A stretch of DNA of 64,000 nucleotides, from contig NC_087079.1 of assembly GCF_026151205.1 (NCBI RefSeq), positions 4,421,230 through 4,485,229 on the forward strand, written 5' to 3'. This stretch comes from Bolinopsis microptera (lineage: Eukaryota; Ctenophora; Tentaculata; Lobata; Bolinopsidae). This document shows, in pieces, positions 48,475 through 58,698 of this stretch (positions are counted from its first letter, which is position 1; every line of letters starts with the position of its first letter). The position numbers and the translations under genes are program-made. Below the pieces are notes generated by a model, which did no database searches, had not been told where the DNA came from, and saw only the letters and a list, made by a program, of their open reading frames with translations.

Positions 48475-49129
48475 CAGAGGCGGCTCGTGGGTGCTGGCTG
48501 GCAGTTTTGTTGGGCGTCCGACCGACTGGGGGAGGGGGGCTTGGGGGCCGCCCCAAGCTCCCCCCCCCCCAAACTGCCGATGTCTATTCACCGATAACTG
48601 CATACAATACCATTACCATAGCAGAGAGTTAATTAATTAATTAAATTATTCCAACGTACATTACAGTTACACACACGCCACAGTGCCTCATGTATGTAAT
48701 GTGTCACAGGCGACAGCAAATAAACAAAAACAAAAACTTATGAGTGAAACAGGACACACACGTGTACGATCTCAGCCGCGCAGTATCATTACAGTTCAGA
48801 TTGCAAGGTGTCCTGGACAACCAAATCATATAGATTACCTGTAGTGGATGCGCTTGATGTGCTTTGTACCGTTTACAATTAACGATGTGTTAAAACTGCG
48901 CGTCTAAGTTGTCCAAACGAGGATTGGACACCCTACAACACAAAATTTTCACAAAGATCATGCGTGCGCTTACATTCGAACCTTTGAATGAATAGAGAGC
49001 TTTATATTGTGGTTAGATATTTCCGAATACCATAATTACTAATCACTATTTCTATTTCCAAGCACCAGCCACCAGATAATAATTTTAGGGCGTCCACGGA
49101 CGCCTGGACGCCCTCAATAGCCGCCTCTG
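48475..49129. mobile_element. hAT-like MITE, 655 bp
   Basis: The left end CAGAGGCGGCT (48475) and right end AGCCGCCTCTG (49119-49129) are perfect 11-bp inverted repeats with the CAGNGGCGGCT consensus seen in many hAT elements. The flanking octamers CCCTGGTG and CCCTGGAA match at six of eight positions, consistent with a decayed 8-bp target duplication. Near the right end GGGCGTCCACGGACGCCTGGACGCCC forms a subterminal hairpin. There is no transposase. A C-run lies at about 48560-48570. Confidence 0.7.
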
Positions 49130-49458
49130 CCCTGGAAGAAAAACTGTCTAGATCACGTGATATGACCATATAAGGAAGTTGGTATAAATCGTTTGGGTCA
49201 AGGTTTCAGTATATGCTTTAGTTAGGGATTGGGTTAAGGTTAGGGTTGGGATCAGATTAGAGGGTTAGGGTCTCGAATAGTCATTCAGGGCCACCTAGAG
49301 AACGTGTTAAAGTCGAGTGTAGAGTGAATAGTGATTAATCATCATCCCCCTTTATTCCTGGAGGAAGAATATATTTTGCTTGATAATACACTTATTCTAA
49401 TTATGTATGCTTGAAACATTGATTGTTAATAACATTCATCTGCTTTAGTTTGATGAGG
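49130..49458. other. Region upstream of the CCDC180-like gene
   Basis: Contains CACGTG at 49155 and GGTTAGGGTTGGG-like words (about 49225-49270) from the inverted-repeat family. CTGCTTTAG at 49440-49448 is a credible splice acceptor leading into TTT GAT GAG GAA TGC, which would code FDEEC and join the main frame if the 17-bp duplication were absent. Confidence 0.45.
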
Positions 49459-49492
49459 AATGCAAGAAGTTGTCCAATGCAAGAAGTTGTCC
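49459..49492 (+). repeat. Perfect 17-bp tandem duplication at the start of the CCDC180-like ORF
   Basis: AATGCAAGAAGTTGTCC occurs twice in direct succession. Removing one copy would connect the upstream FDEEC codons in frame with KKLSKIFGD. With both copies present, the frame from a spliced upstream exon would shift, while the ATG at 49460 is in frame with the long ORF. Confidence 0.95.
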
Positions 49493-52400
49493 AAAATATT
49501 TGGCGATATTAACGATCCTGCTTTAAGTGTAAGACTTCTCCCAGATGTGATTTCTTCGAATTCCCTTATTGTGAAGTCCATAGTTGTTGAAAAACAAAAT
49601 GACCTTCTGCATCAAAAGTATGCTGTTAAACGTGCTGAATATGATGTTGGCTATAAATCAATCGTTTCTGGGGTGAACGAAAAGTTATTGGGCCTTTGTA
49701 AAATTCATAAAGACCAGATGTGTAAAGACAATTTAATAATCGAGCAACATCTTTGTGACTTAATTGAATGTGCTTCTGCTGATTTTTTTCTTGATGCATG
49801 GGAATTTATTACTAAACATGTGACAACCATGTTTGTGAAAATAAACAGATTTGGAGAATCACTTATCTCCAATGAGCAAGAAAGGCTGAAGAAAATAAAA
49901 AGTCACATACAGGAATATTATATAGATGTTCTTGACCATTGTTTCTCGGACAAAGAAAAGTTGAAGCAATTTTTTGAAAAGGAAATATCAGAGTTCAATT
50001 CGGACGCTCTTGCAAACTACCAGTCATACACAGTTACCATTGCACGACTTAAGGAGCAACTAGTCTTACAGTTTCACTCATGGCACAACACTTGGGAGAT
50101 GCTCTTATTCTCCTGGCGAGACCATATGATTAAAGAGAACATTCACAAAATTGAAGAGCTGTCTAAAGACAAAGAGTTTCTCGAACCAGAAGAATTAGAG
50201 ATAACAAGGAATTCTTGTTTATTAACCATGGAGCATGCTGAATCATCAATAGATGAATATTTTGATGAGTTAGCAAAAACAATGCCTGTTTCATTAGAAT
50301 TGGGAGTTCAAACGTTTGATAGCATTGGAAACATATTTTCCCAATGCCAAGAGGCCATTTCAAAATTTGACAGTCATACAACTATGATTTTTGATGAAAA
50401 GTACTACAAGCTTACTGAGCATATTGACAAAATGAGAGGCTACTTGATTAGTAACTCTGTTTTTGAAGAGAACAACTCTTTGGAATTGTTTGAGTATTCG
50501 GTTCACAAAATATGTGAAGAATTTGAGAAGCGTATAACAGATACCCAACAAATGTACATGGAGGAGATTTACTCCAAATGCCAATCGAAGAAGGAAATCT
50601 GTGAAGAAATCAAAGGATACACCTTTCGTGGGTGCAATGCATGGGGTTTATATTTAAAAGGGTATGAATTTGCATACAATGATTTTGTCCACCAATATGA
50701 CCGTGGATTAAAAAGTTCCAATAACAATGTAACATGGCTTGAAAGAAGTCTCAATAAATCTTGTGGCTTACTCGTGGAAAGTCGAACCCTGAAACAATTA
50801 AAAAAACGATTTGACGAAGTTAAAGAAAGGTTGGACAGAATATTTTTTGAGTATAGTAGATATGAGGGTAGTCTTGAAAACAGTGTAAAATCTTATGTGG
50901 AAGAATGGGTAACTACTGAGATAAACTTAGCCGGAGATTTATTAACTGCATTGAAACTGAAGATTGATCCAGAACAAACTGTTACAGATGGGTCATTTGA
51001 GTTTGAGGGGAACACTTTTGTGTTCCAAGGCAAAGGTTCTCCTTATTCTTTGAAATTCAAACTCAAATGCAGTGAATCTTTTCTTGCTAAAGTTTCTGTA
51101 CAAAAAGAGTTGAGCCTTCAAAATCTTCAAACAAAACTTACAAGACTCATAAAACAAGCTCAAAATGAGGTGCAAATGCGTAAAGGCCTTCATCTACCAA
51201 GATTATCAGTTTTAAAGAAGGAGCTTTATGAAGTGAGAGTTGAAGAATTAAATGAGTTCGGAAATTCCTGTAATCTATTTTGGGATGAAATAACTCGTCA
51301 AGAGCAGAAATATACCAATCTTTATCGAAAACTTGGTTCCGATACTGATGCTGTGATAAAGAAGTGTACAGATTATGTGGCGGGGCTCAAGATACACATG
51401 ACAGAAAAAGAAACCAGTGCAAAGTTAATGCAATTACAACCATTGATTAACAAGACAGCAAAAAGTTATATAGATGAATTGAACACTCTTGTTGACGAAT
51501 TCCAGAGAGAAATCGGAGTCCACATAGAATATGTATTTAAAAAGCACAAAAATCTTCTGTCAATATCAGAGACTAGATCCCTTAAAATGAGTGATGAAGG
51601 AAAAATTAAAAATGAGTACGAAGAATTTTCAGAGCTTACTGAAGACATGAAGGTGAAATCAGAATCAGAACGACAGAAGGTGGTCTATATTCAAGAAGCA
51701 GAGGATAAAGCAATGTCTCATTATAAGCATACACTTTTCTGTGTATTCTTTTTAGAGAAAAAGAAGGAAATATTAAAAGAATGTCGAATTCGAATAAAAA
51801 CAGCATCAGTGAGTTGCAGCAAAGAGGTTGTTAAATTCGAGAATGACAAAAAATCATTTGAATCTGAGAAGATCTGCTCATCTTTCGATGAAAATGAAAA
51901 AGTGATAAAGGAATTCGAAGGTCTGTACGCATTATGCAAGAGCATCGTCAACATGATAGACTACAGTTCTGGAATAGGCGAAAACCTTGCACAATGTGTT
52001 TCAATGGAGAAGCTGGAAAGAAGGTACAAGAAGTTTGGTGAAGGGACAAGCCGATCTATGGACAGTGCGATTCTGAAAGAGATTTTAAGCACTCCCAGTG
52101 AAAAAACTGGAGGAGGTGAGATTAAAGGACCAACTCGGGAGGAATTTAGTTGGAGAATACAAAGAGTGAAAGTTTTCCGTGAGCTTATTGGAAGGTCCCT
52201 GAAATCAGTAAAATACGGAGTTGGGGTGAAACCCGATTCTTTGTTTATATCTGATCACAACATAACTCGAAGTAAAGCAGCAGCACTAAAAAATTTTGGA
52301 TTACTAGAAGCAAGTGGGTCAGACAATTACTGGGCTTCGCATTTATTGGGTAAAAAGGATGCATGTAAAAGTAAAGATGAGCACGATTCAATTGTTGCAA

Positions 52401-53752
52401 AAGCTTGTGCTAAGCTACGAGATAGACGAAACTCGACAATGAACAGACAGAGTTTTCAAGCAAGTTTACCCCTTTTGAAAGATAGAAACGCCATCATAAA
52501 AGACGGCAGCAAATCCACCAGTCCTTTCCCCCCTATTCTTCGAAAACAAATAGTACAGACTGCTCCTGTCATCAATAAGGGTAATTCGTCTGAACAAATT
52601 GATATGGATGGGGCTGTAAGATTGTCGAGAACTATCGAATTCTTCATGGGCCCTAAACGGTCTCCTCAGAGTAGCGTGGGCAGCAGCGTAGGAAGTAGTG
52701 CTGACGGTAGAATGGAAAGATTTTTTGATTTCACAACAACTTCTGATGAGACAATGAAAGAAATGATTTTCAAACCAGCAAATTTCTTTGGCTTTAAAAG
52801 TCGATGCCTAGATGTTGACGTCATATCACAAAAGATTATAAGTATTAAAGAAAAAACCAAATTTTTCTTGCGACATGCTTTTGAGCAGTTTGTACTTTCT
52901 GCCGAAGTTTTCTACAGGCAAAAGAACATTCTGATCACAAAAAAATGCATTCCAAAGGATATTGACAGTGCTTGCAAAGATATGGAAAATAGCTTGCAGC
53001 TTTACCTTAGTAAGGTTGACAAATTCTGTGTTGAGGGAATTAATAAAATGAAAAAAGTCGCCTTCGAGCTGATTTCTTATCAAGAACAGTTTATCTCATC
53101 AGTTTTTGCATCAGCAAGTTGCTACCTCGATTCTTGCGACAAAGCTTTCATCATCAATCTAGAATGGAAATTTCAAAATATAAAATCGCAAAATGGAGAA
53201 AAACAAACGGCTCTGCTCGCTCGACTACGACCTTGCATGTCCCACCCCAATTACCACTGTGAAGTAGTCGAGCTGCAAAACTCAGCTGATCAGCTCAATG
53301 ATAGTTGCTCTGAACAGTGGACAGCTCTGCGTGCTGATGCTTTTAAATTTATCGAGGAGTTACATGATGAATCACTGTTTGTAATTGAGAAATACAAAAC
53401 TTCAATGTACAGTCTTGCTGATGTAACAATCCACCCATCCAAGGTGAAAAGGATCACCCGAGCTCAGTTTAAAGGAATAGAGCACCACCAGTGCCTACAG
53501 GATCACATGCCTGATGAAAATCCACGAAAACTTTACCAACTGTTCATGGAGACTTGTGACATTGAAAAAACTAAACAGAAAACAAAGTTTTACGACCACA
53601 TTGGCATGGAAAATACTAGAGCTTTAGTTCACGCTAACTCTTGTTACGAGTTGAGGAAAAGTGAGGTGAGTAAGATGTTTAAAAAGGAGCTGTTCGCCTT
53701 ACAAAAATGGATGAAATATCGGAATCGAAACATACAGGAACTTACTGGATAA
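49460..53752 (+). CDS. CCDC180: CCDC180-like coiled-coil protein, 1430 codons in one exon
   Basis: A single open frame for a long, charged, mostly helical protein, ending with TAA at 53750-53752. The N-terminal block with SVRLLPDVISSNSLIVKSI and the following helices (FFLDAWEFITKHV, then the Trp-rich FHSWHNTWEMLLFSWRDHM) matches the DUF4455-type layout of CCDC180. Around residues 1110-1210, SRCLDVDVISQKIISIKE to ELISYQEQF resembles DUF4456. The middle is coiled coil with KEKKKE-type stretches. Human CCDC180 is about 1700 residues, so some N-terminal sequence may be missing: it would sit in an upstream exon joined at the acceptor at 49448, but a 17-bp duplication disrupts that frame. The ATG at 49460 is the first in frame. 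CCDC180 proteins are linked to cilia and sperm flagella in other animals. CATSPER2 follows 540 bp downstream on the same strand. The identification is by layout and motifs. Confidence 0.75.
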   Translation: MQEVVQCKKLSKIFGDINDPALSVRLLPDVISSNSLIVKSIVVEKQNDLLHQKYAVKRAEYDVGYKSIVSGVNEKLLGLCKIHKDQMCKDNLIIEQHLCDLIECASADFFLDAWEFITKHVTTMFVKINRFGESLISNEQERLKKIKSHIQEYYIDVLDHCFSDKEKLKQFFEKEISEFNSDALANYQSYTVTIARLKEQLVLQFHSWHNTWEMLLFSWRDHMIKENIHKIEELSKDKEFLEPEELEITRNSCLLTMEHAESSIDEYFDELAKTMPVSLELGVQTFDSIGNIFSQCQEAISKFDSHTTMIFDEKYYKLTEHIDKMRGYLISNSVFEENNSLELFEYSVHKICEEFEKRITDTQQMYMEEIYSKCQSKKEICEEIKGYTFRGCNAWGLYLKGYEFAYNDFVHQYDRGLKSSNNNVTWLERSLNKSCGLLVESRTLKQLKKRFDEVKERLDRIFFEYSRYEGSLENSVKSYVEEWVTTEINLAGDLLTALKLKIDPEQTVTDGSFEFEGNTFVFQGKGSPYSLKFKLKCSESFLAKVSVQKELSLQNLQTKLTRLIKQAQNEVQMRKGLHLPRLSVLKKELYEVRVEELNEFGNSCNLFWDEITRQEQKYTNLYRKLGSDTDAVIKKCTDYVAGLKIHMTEKETSAKLMQLQPLINKTAKSYIDELNTLVDEFQREIGVHIEYVFKKHKNLLSISETRSLKMSDEGKIKNEYEEFSELTEDMKVKSESERQKVVYIQEAEDKAMSHYKHTLFCVFFLEKKKEILKECRIRIKTASVSCSKEVVKFENDKKSFESEKICSSFDENEKVIKEFEGLYALCKSIVNMIDYSSGIGENLAQCVSMEKLERRYKKFGEGTSRSMDSAILKEILSTPSEKTGGGEIKGPTREEFSWRIQRVKVFRELIGRSLKSVKYGVGVKPDSLFISDHNITRSKAAALKNFGLLEASGSDNYWASHLLGKKDACKSKDEHDSIVAKACAKLRDRRNSTMNRQSFQASLPLLKDRNAIIKDGSKSTSPFPPILRKQIVQTAPVINKGNSSEQIDMDGAVRLSRTIEFFMGPKRSPQSSVGSSVGSSADGRMERFFDFTTTSDETMKEMIFKPANFFGFKSRCLDVDVISQKIISIKEKTKFFLRHAFEQFVLSAEVFYRQKNILITKKCIPKDIDSACKDMENSLQLYLSKVDKFCVEGINKMKKVAFELISYQEQFISSVFASASCYLDSCDKAFIINLEWKFQNIKSQNGEKQTALLARLRPCMSHPNYHCEVVELQNSADQLNDSCSEQWTALRADAFKFIEELHDESLFVIEKYKTSMYSLADVTIHPSKVKRITRAQFKGIEHHQCLQDHMPDENPRKLYQLFMETCDIEKTKQKTKFYDHIGMENTRALVHANSCYELRKSEVSKMFKKELFALQKWMKYRNRNIQELTG

Positions 53753-54293
53753 TATTGAAGGTAATAATTGGATCAGTAGAGAAGGTTTTCAGATTCAATC
53801 ATAATTACGATATTGAATTTACTTTTTGCTCAATATTTATATCATATTGTCATTGAGAATGTTAGCTTTAATTTGTTTTGTTTTTAATTTGTTATACTAA
53901 TAATGTTTTGTAATTGCACTAGTTATATTTGATCTTGATTATGGCATTAATTGATAATATTTGAATCGTACTCTTTGGGTTTTAATTAGTAGCATTAGTA
54001 TTCTCCATTTGATCATGTCAGCACAGTGGGAAATTGTTCTTCGGAAATATTATCAATATCCATATTCCATTATCCAGTTTAAATTGGGCAGGATTCAGCA
54101 TTGTCACTGAAATCATAATCAGAATTGGAGAACCTTATTTGAAACAAATTATAAGAGTTTTGACTAGGTGTGCTTTGTGCTTAAAATGCGCAGGTGAGAG
54201 TCACGTGTTAAAGCATATTATATGTGCTTATTGTGCATCGCCTCCCTCAAAATAAAATCTCATTTTATCACAACATGTCTCTGTGTTCAAGCC
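53753..54293. other. Spacer between the CCDC180-like gene and CATSPER2
   Basis: 540 bp of AT-rich sequence holding the 3' UTR of the first gene and the promoter of the second. No canonical AATAAA is obvious for the first gene; AATAAAATC at 54251 lies just upstream of the CATSPER2 start. Confidence 0.5.
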
Positions 54294-56405
54294 ATGACAA
54301 GTTCAGCAACTCAGCAACCCTCTGCAGATGCCGCAAAGTTTAAGAAGTTACTCTACTTTGACAATTTCGAAGAGCTTCCCAAAAATGCCATATTCTTCAG
54401 GTCAGTAATTTAACGGAAGATTGTTGCCAATAATAGTTGCGGGCTGATGGTATTTTTTAAACTGTGTTCGCATCACAAACCCGTGCAAAACACTGAGAAT
54501 TATAATTTATATGTGATTGTTGACTCAATATATATTGACTTAATATATATTGTATTTGGATACGAAGGGAAACACACAAAAGAAGCTCTTTTTTATTTTG
54601 ATTTTATTCGCATGATCATGAGTTTCTCAAATCAAGTATTGTACAAAAGGCAATTTAATTTGAAACACCTTGTATATATGACGACACCATTTCCTGATAT
54701 CAGGTCGGCTATAATTGACGAGTTTCGATTGAATGACACTTTAACCGGTGGCAGAGTTCGGGCTCCCGTCCACAACTCCAACGACATTATGGGTTAGAAG
54801 AAGATTGGGAGCTCACTTAGGAGCTCACTTAAAATGGCAACACCTTTTTAAGAATAATTCAATTAAAATAAAATATCCTGCTGCACAATCTCACTTCTAT
54901 TCTCAGAGACCAACTTCATACCAAGTACCAACAATAATGAGCTAGAACTGCACTACATTCTGACATGAACAGTGACACTGCTCTACTTTATTGCGCCGTC
55001 ATGATTCTAATCTTTACCATACACTAGTGTAGTTACTAGTGTTACTAGTGACACACTAGTGTAGTGACTAGTGTTCTAATCTTTACCATACTTTACATAC
55101 TTTACATAATTTACATACTTTACATACTTTACATACTTTACATACTTTACATACTTTACATACTTTACATACTTTACATACTTTACATACTTTACATACT
55201 TTGCATACTTTACATACTTTACATACTTTACATACTTTACATACTTTACATACTTTACATACTTTACATACTTTACATACTTTACATACTTTACATACTT
55301 TACATACTTTACATACTTTACATACTTTACATACTTTACATATGCATACTTTACATACTTTACATACTTTACATACTTTACATACTTTACATACTTTACA
55401 TACTTTACATACTTTACATACTTTACATACTTTACATACTTTACATACTTTACATACTTTACATACTTTACATACTTTACATACTTTACATACTTTACAT
55501 ACTTTACATACTTTACATACTTTACATACTTTACATACTTTACATACTTTACATACTTTACATACTTTACATACTTTACATACTTTACATACTTTACATA
55601 CTTTACATACTTTACATACTTTACATACTTTACATACTTTACATACTTTACATAATTACATACTTCGTCAGATAACGGTATCAGAAACAGGGTTATGATA
55701 GAGAACCCGGCGCAGCCGGTAAGTTTTGTGATCTACAAGACGTCGGAACGTGCCGAGTCTAATATGATCGACAGAAGATTGCTTTACGTTCAGAACAGAA
55801 ATAGACTTCCTCTGGCTGTGTGGTGTAGATGGATTGTCGAAAGTAATTATCTTCCATCTAAATTTCGTTTTCATTTTCATAGAATTTTCGTACGATAGAA
55901 CCATTATAGTACTTTCATCCTATGACAAACTTGGTACCTCAACTCGGGTAATTTTATACAACTAATTTTTTACTATAATTTGCAGATGACATGTTCCAGT
56001 ACTTCATGTTATGGTTAATTATCGGTAACTCTGTTGTCATGGGCCTTCAGTCAGGTAAGAAGCAATTCACATTATCTAAATCACACATTCTGGAACTAAA
56101 TCACACATTCTGGCACTAAATCACACATTCTGGTACTAAATCAGTAAATCACACTTTTTATCTCAAAGATCGCACATTTTAACACACCACAATCTTTATT
56201 TCAACTAATCACACACACTCACACGCATCACACAGAGTTACCCAGCACTCCAGAGGTTTACGCACACATCCAGTCCATTCTAGAGATGTTTGATCTCTTT
56301 TCACTCTACATGTTTGTACTTGAAATCCTGCTCAAGTGGGCTGATAACTTCGTTGATTTCTGGTCCAGTGGGTGGAACATTTTCGACTTTCTTGTCACAG
56401 TTGTG
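54294..56405 (+). CDS. CATSPER2: CATSPER2, first five exons (N-terminus to S2; rest not seen)
   Basis: A pore-forming subunit of the sperm-flagellum calcium channel CatSper. The exons are 54294-54400, 54704-54792, 55672-55842, 55986-56054 and 56236-56405. All borders are GT-AG and all phases agree. The N-terminal cytosolic part includes RSAIIDEFRLNDTL. RNRLPLAVWCRWIVEN then leads into S1 (DMFQYFMLWLIIGNSVVMGL). S2 reads FDLFSLYMFVLEILLKW and is followed by FVDFWSSGWNIFDFLVTVV at the start of S3. The block EILLKW..NF..FW.S.WN.FDF is the best-known CATSPER2 signature. The 202 residues seen compare with about 530 in human. Exon 5 ends with a good donor (GTACGT), but no exon for the rest of S3, S4, pore or S6 is found to the end of the window. 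The next intron is either long and carries other genes, or the gene is truncated. Confidence 0.85.
55084..55664 (+). repeat. 9-bp satellite (TTTACATAC)n in CATSPER2 intron 2
   Basis: About 62 copies, nearly perfect, with single variants (TTTGCATAC at 55200; TATGCATAC at 55340). The array fills most of intron 2 and ends within 8 bp of the splice acceptor (ACTTCGTCAG, ending 55671). The upstream 55025-55080 has ACTAGTGT repeats. Open frames across it (ILYILYI, HTLHTL) have no meaning as protein. Confidence 0.95.
56079..56146 (+). repeat. Triplicated 22-bp unit in CATSPER2 intron 4
   Basis: TAAATCACACATTCTGG plus (A/C/T)-AC occurs three times in a row. Confidence 0.85.
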
Positions 56406-57731
56406 GTACGTTAAATTACTGTTGATATATTATGTAATTATATAAAATTAATTAAATAGTAAATTATTATAGTACGTAATTTTATAATTTGATTCCTGAC
56501 GAAATTCAAAGTTATGTTCTCTTCTGAACGTTTTGATAAGCTGATATCTGGATATTATCCGGTTGGAAGAGAAGCAGTAACACTAAACAGTCCTCCCCTA
56601 AAATTATGATTATAAAATTAAAAGGCGTAATAATTTCGTGATAACGTCATTAAATAAATATGTTTGTATAAATCAATTCAATGCTCAATACAATACCAAA
56701 TTCGGAAAGTTTAATTGATTACATTTTAATAGAATCAGTTGGTTCGATAAATTAACAAAGTTCAATAAAATAAATGGTAGAAAAAGTAAAAATTTAACAA
56801 GGTTATTTATCTAGATCCCAAACTCCGATTCAAAGTTAACCAACTAATTTCAAAGAGTGAAGATATTGTGAAGATCTCAATCACATAAAGATTGAACAAA
56901 TGTCATTTCGGCGCATTAATCTGGCTGACAATAAGGTCGTCTGATGAGATTACCAAACTGTCAGAGTCTCCCGTCACCAGGTGTTCACCGTCGTAACCAG
57001 TGTATTTCGCTGCAGATATTCACTTATCATCGTACTATACCTGAGTTTAATGTCATGAGTTGTCGTGGTAAATACAACTTTCACAAAAACAAATTACCAC
57101 CACAGCAACTACAACACCTAGTAACGATCAACATTTTAACGATAATATGATAAAAGGATAAATTAGGGTATCAATTATAAGCAAACAAACATAATCGTTT
57201 ATGTAATTACCTTTCTTCGAATAATCCAAAATTTCGACTCAGAACAGATTGAGATGTTTTATCCTGAAAGGTAGAGTTAATCCTGAGATTAGAGTTTCTA
57301 ATGATATATTGACGATATCTTAGTTAATCAGCTGTTTTTCCTTACGTTCTATTTTTTTTTCTAATTTTTTTGTTCCGTGCGCGTGGGTTGAAAATAATTT
57401 CCCTGCCCTGCCGTTAACCTCGCCAATACACCGGACACCGGTACCCCTGTACCACCTGTACTACTACTACTACTACCCCAACATAAATTAGCCTTTTTTA
57501 AACTTTAATATTTTCCTTTGTATCTTACAGCGACTGCATGATATTATTCTCTGTACCTAGCAGTGCTGCTATGCAGTTGTCAGGGTAACTAACACAGTCC
57601 TCCTCTCCTAGTGGATAAGGGAGTTAGTGTTATCCTTATCATCATTATTATCGTGGTAATAAAAAGTGATTTATTTGATTTGAAATGACTGCAGTTTAAG
57701 TCTAGATGTCGAAGCGACAAAATGATACAAT
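56406..57731. other. Possible CATSPER2 intron 5, no exon recognised
   Basis: AT-rich with no channel-coding sequence. A good-looking acceptor (TTTCCTTTGTATCTTACAG at about 57512-57530) is followed only by short frames without S3/S4 character. AATAAA on the minus strand at 57670-57675 is the likely poly(A) signal of the secreted-protein gene at 57732. A (CTA)n run lies at 57460-57475. Confidence 0.45.
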
Positions 57732-58698
57732 TTAAGTTATTGTAAAACCTTGCGTTACGCGTTTGTATTGAGTCTTTACATAACTCAGCCCTTTCTCTAT
57801 TGATGTAATGACTTGGGTAGCTTCTTTAACCGCTGCAATCCACTCTCCTCGGTCGAAACTTCCAGAATTCGTTTGAGTAAATACTTCCATATTTCCATTT
57901 ACAATAACATTATTCCAATATGACTCTGCAGAAAAGTTCCAGGCGACCATGTTGTCCATGTATTTGTAAAATACACTATAAGCTCTGAAATCTCGTTTTG
58001 CAATCCCAATTCTTATTCCACCATGTAGGTTGCCGTAGTCGTACTCATAAAAACTGTGTAGTACACTAGTTAACGAAATTTTAAAAGTTCTTATTTTTAA
58101 CATAAGCATTATGCATCAGAATGAAGTTTTCCTCTATAAACAAATAATTCCAATAGCCCACAACATAGCTCGTTTTTCTTACCTGTAGTAAATTCTGCCG
58201 AAGGCAAGATATTTCCCATCTGGATTGTATAACGTGAAACATATATTTAGATTGCCGCCGTTTGGATCGTAGGGACCTGTTTGTTCTAGTTTCATCAGTA
58301 GAATAGACTTTTTATTGATAGGTACCAAGTCTGTTGAGGCAAGTGTGGTTTGGTCCAAATCTTTTAAGTGCTGGTCATAAGAAAATTTCGTCTTGGGAAC
58401 CTTCCACTCTGAGTTGAAAAACGGTATTGGAATTTATGATCATGATTTATCAATCGGGTCCCGTGTTATCCTTTTTCTTATTTTTTCGAAAGACCCTTTC
58501 ATCATTGATAAGAATTTCCTATAGCTATATAATTAATAAAGCATTTCTAATAATATTTGGAGGGCCTAGCCTGGTATTACCTCTGATTATAAGTTTATAA
58601 AACATCTAATTTTAGATTCTCTTACCGAGAAAATCAGCGAAGGAAAGCTGGAGAATTATCCCCAAACTGATCGTCAGTTTGATCAACGTCAATACCAT
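57732..58698 (-). CDS. Secreted protein of unknown family, three exons, 206 aa
   Basis: The minus-strand exons are 58698-58626, 58408-58183 and 58053-57732. Junctions are GT-AG, phases agree, and the joined length is 621 bases ending at a stop. The ATG at 58698 starts a clear signal peptide (MVLTLIKLTISLGIILQLSFA). The mature part begins about DFLEWKVPKTKF and includes NLNICFTLYNPDGKYLAFG and HGGIRIGIAKRDFRAYSVF. It is rich in Tyr, Phe and Asn, has one Cys (so no disulphide core) and several N-glycosylation-type sites (NFS). A poly(A) signal lies about 60 bp past the stop. Alternation of short hydrophobic and polar stretches suggests a beta-rich fold, perhaps lectin-like, but I cannot name the family. 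It lies opposite to and downstream of the CATSPER2 exons, possibly inside an intron of that gene. Confidence 0.75.

Noticed and set aside
49460-53752. Minus-strand frames of 60-85 codons inside the CCDC180-like ORF
   Set aside because: Shadows of the 1430-codon plus-strand frame.
55064-55698. Frames of 165-203 codons spelling ILYILY / HTLHTL
   Set aside because: Translation of the 9-bp intronic satellite.
57512-57600. Possible CATSPER2 exon after a strong acceptor at 57530
   Set aside because: The frames that follow are short and show no S3/S4 residues such as spaced Arg/Lys in a hydrophobic helix.
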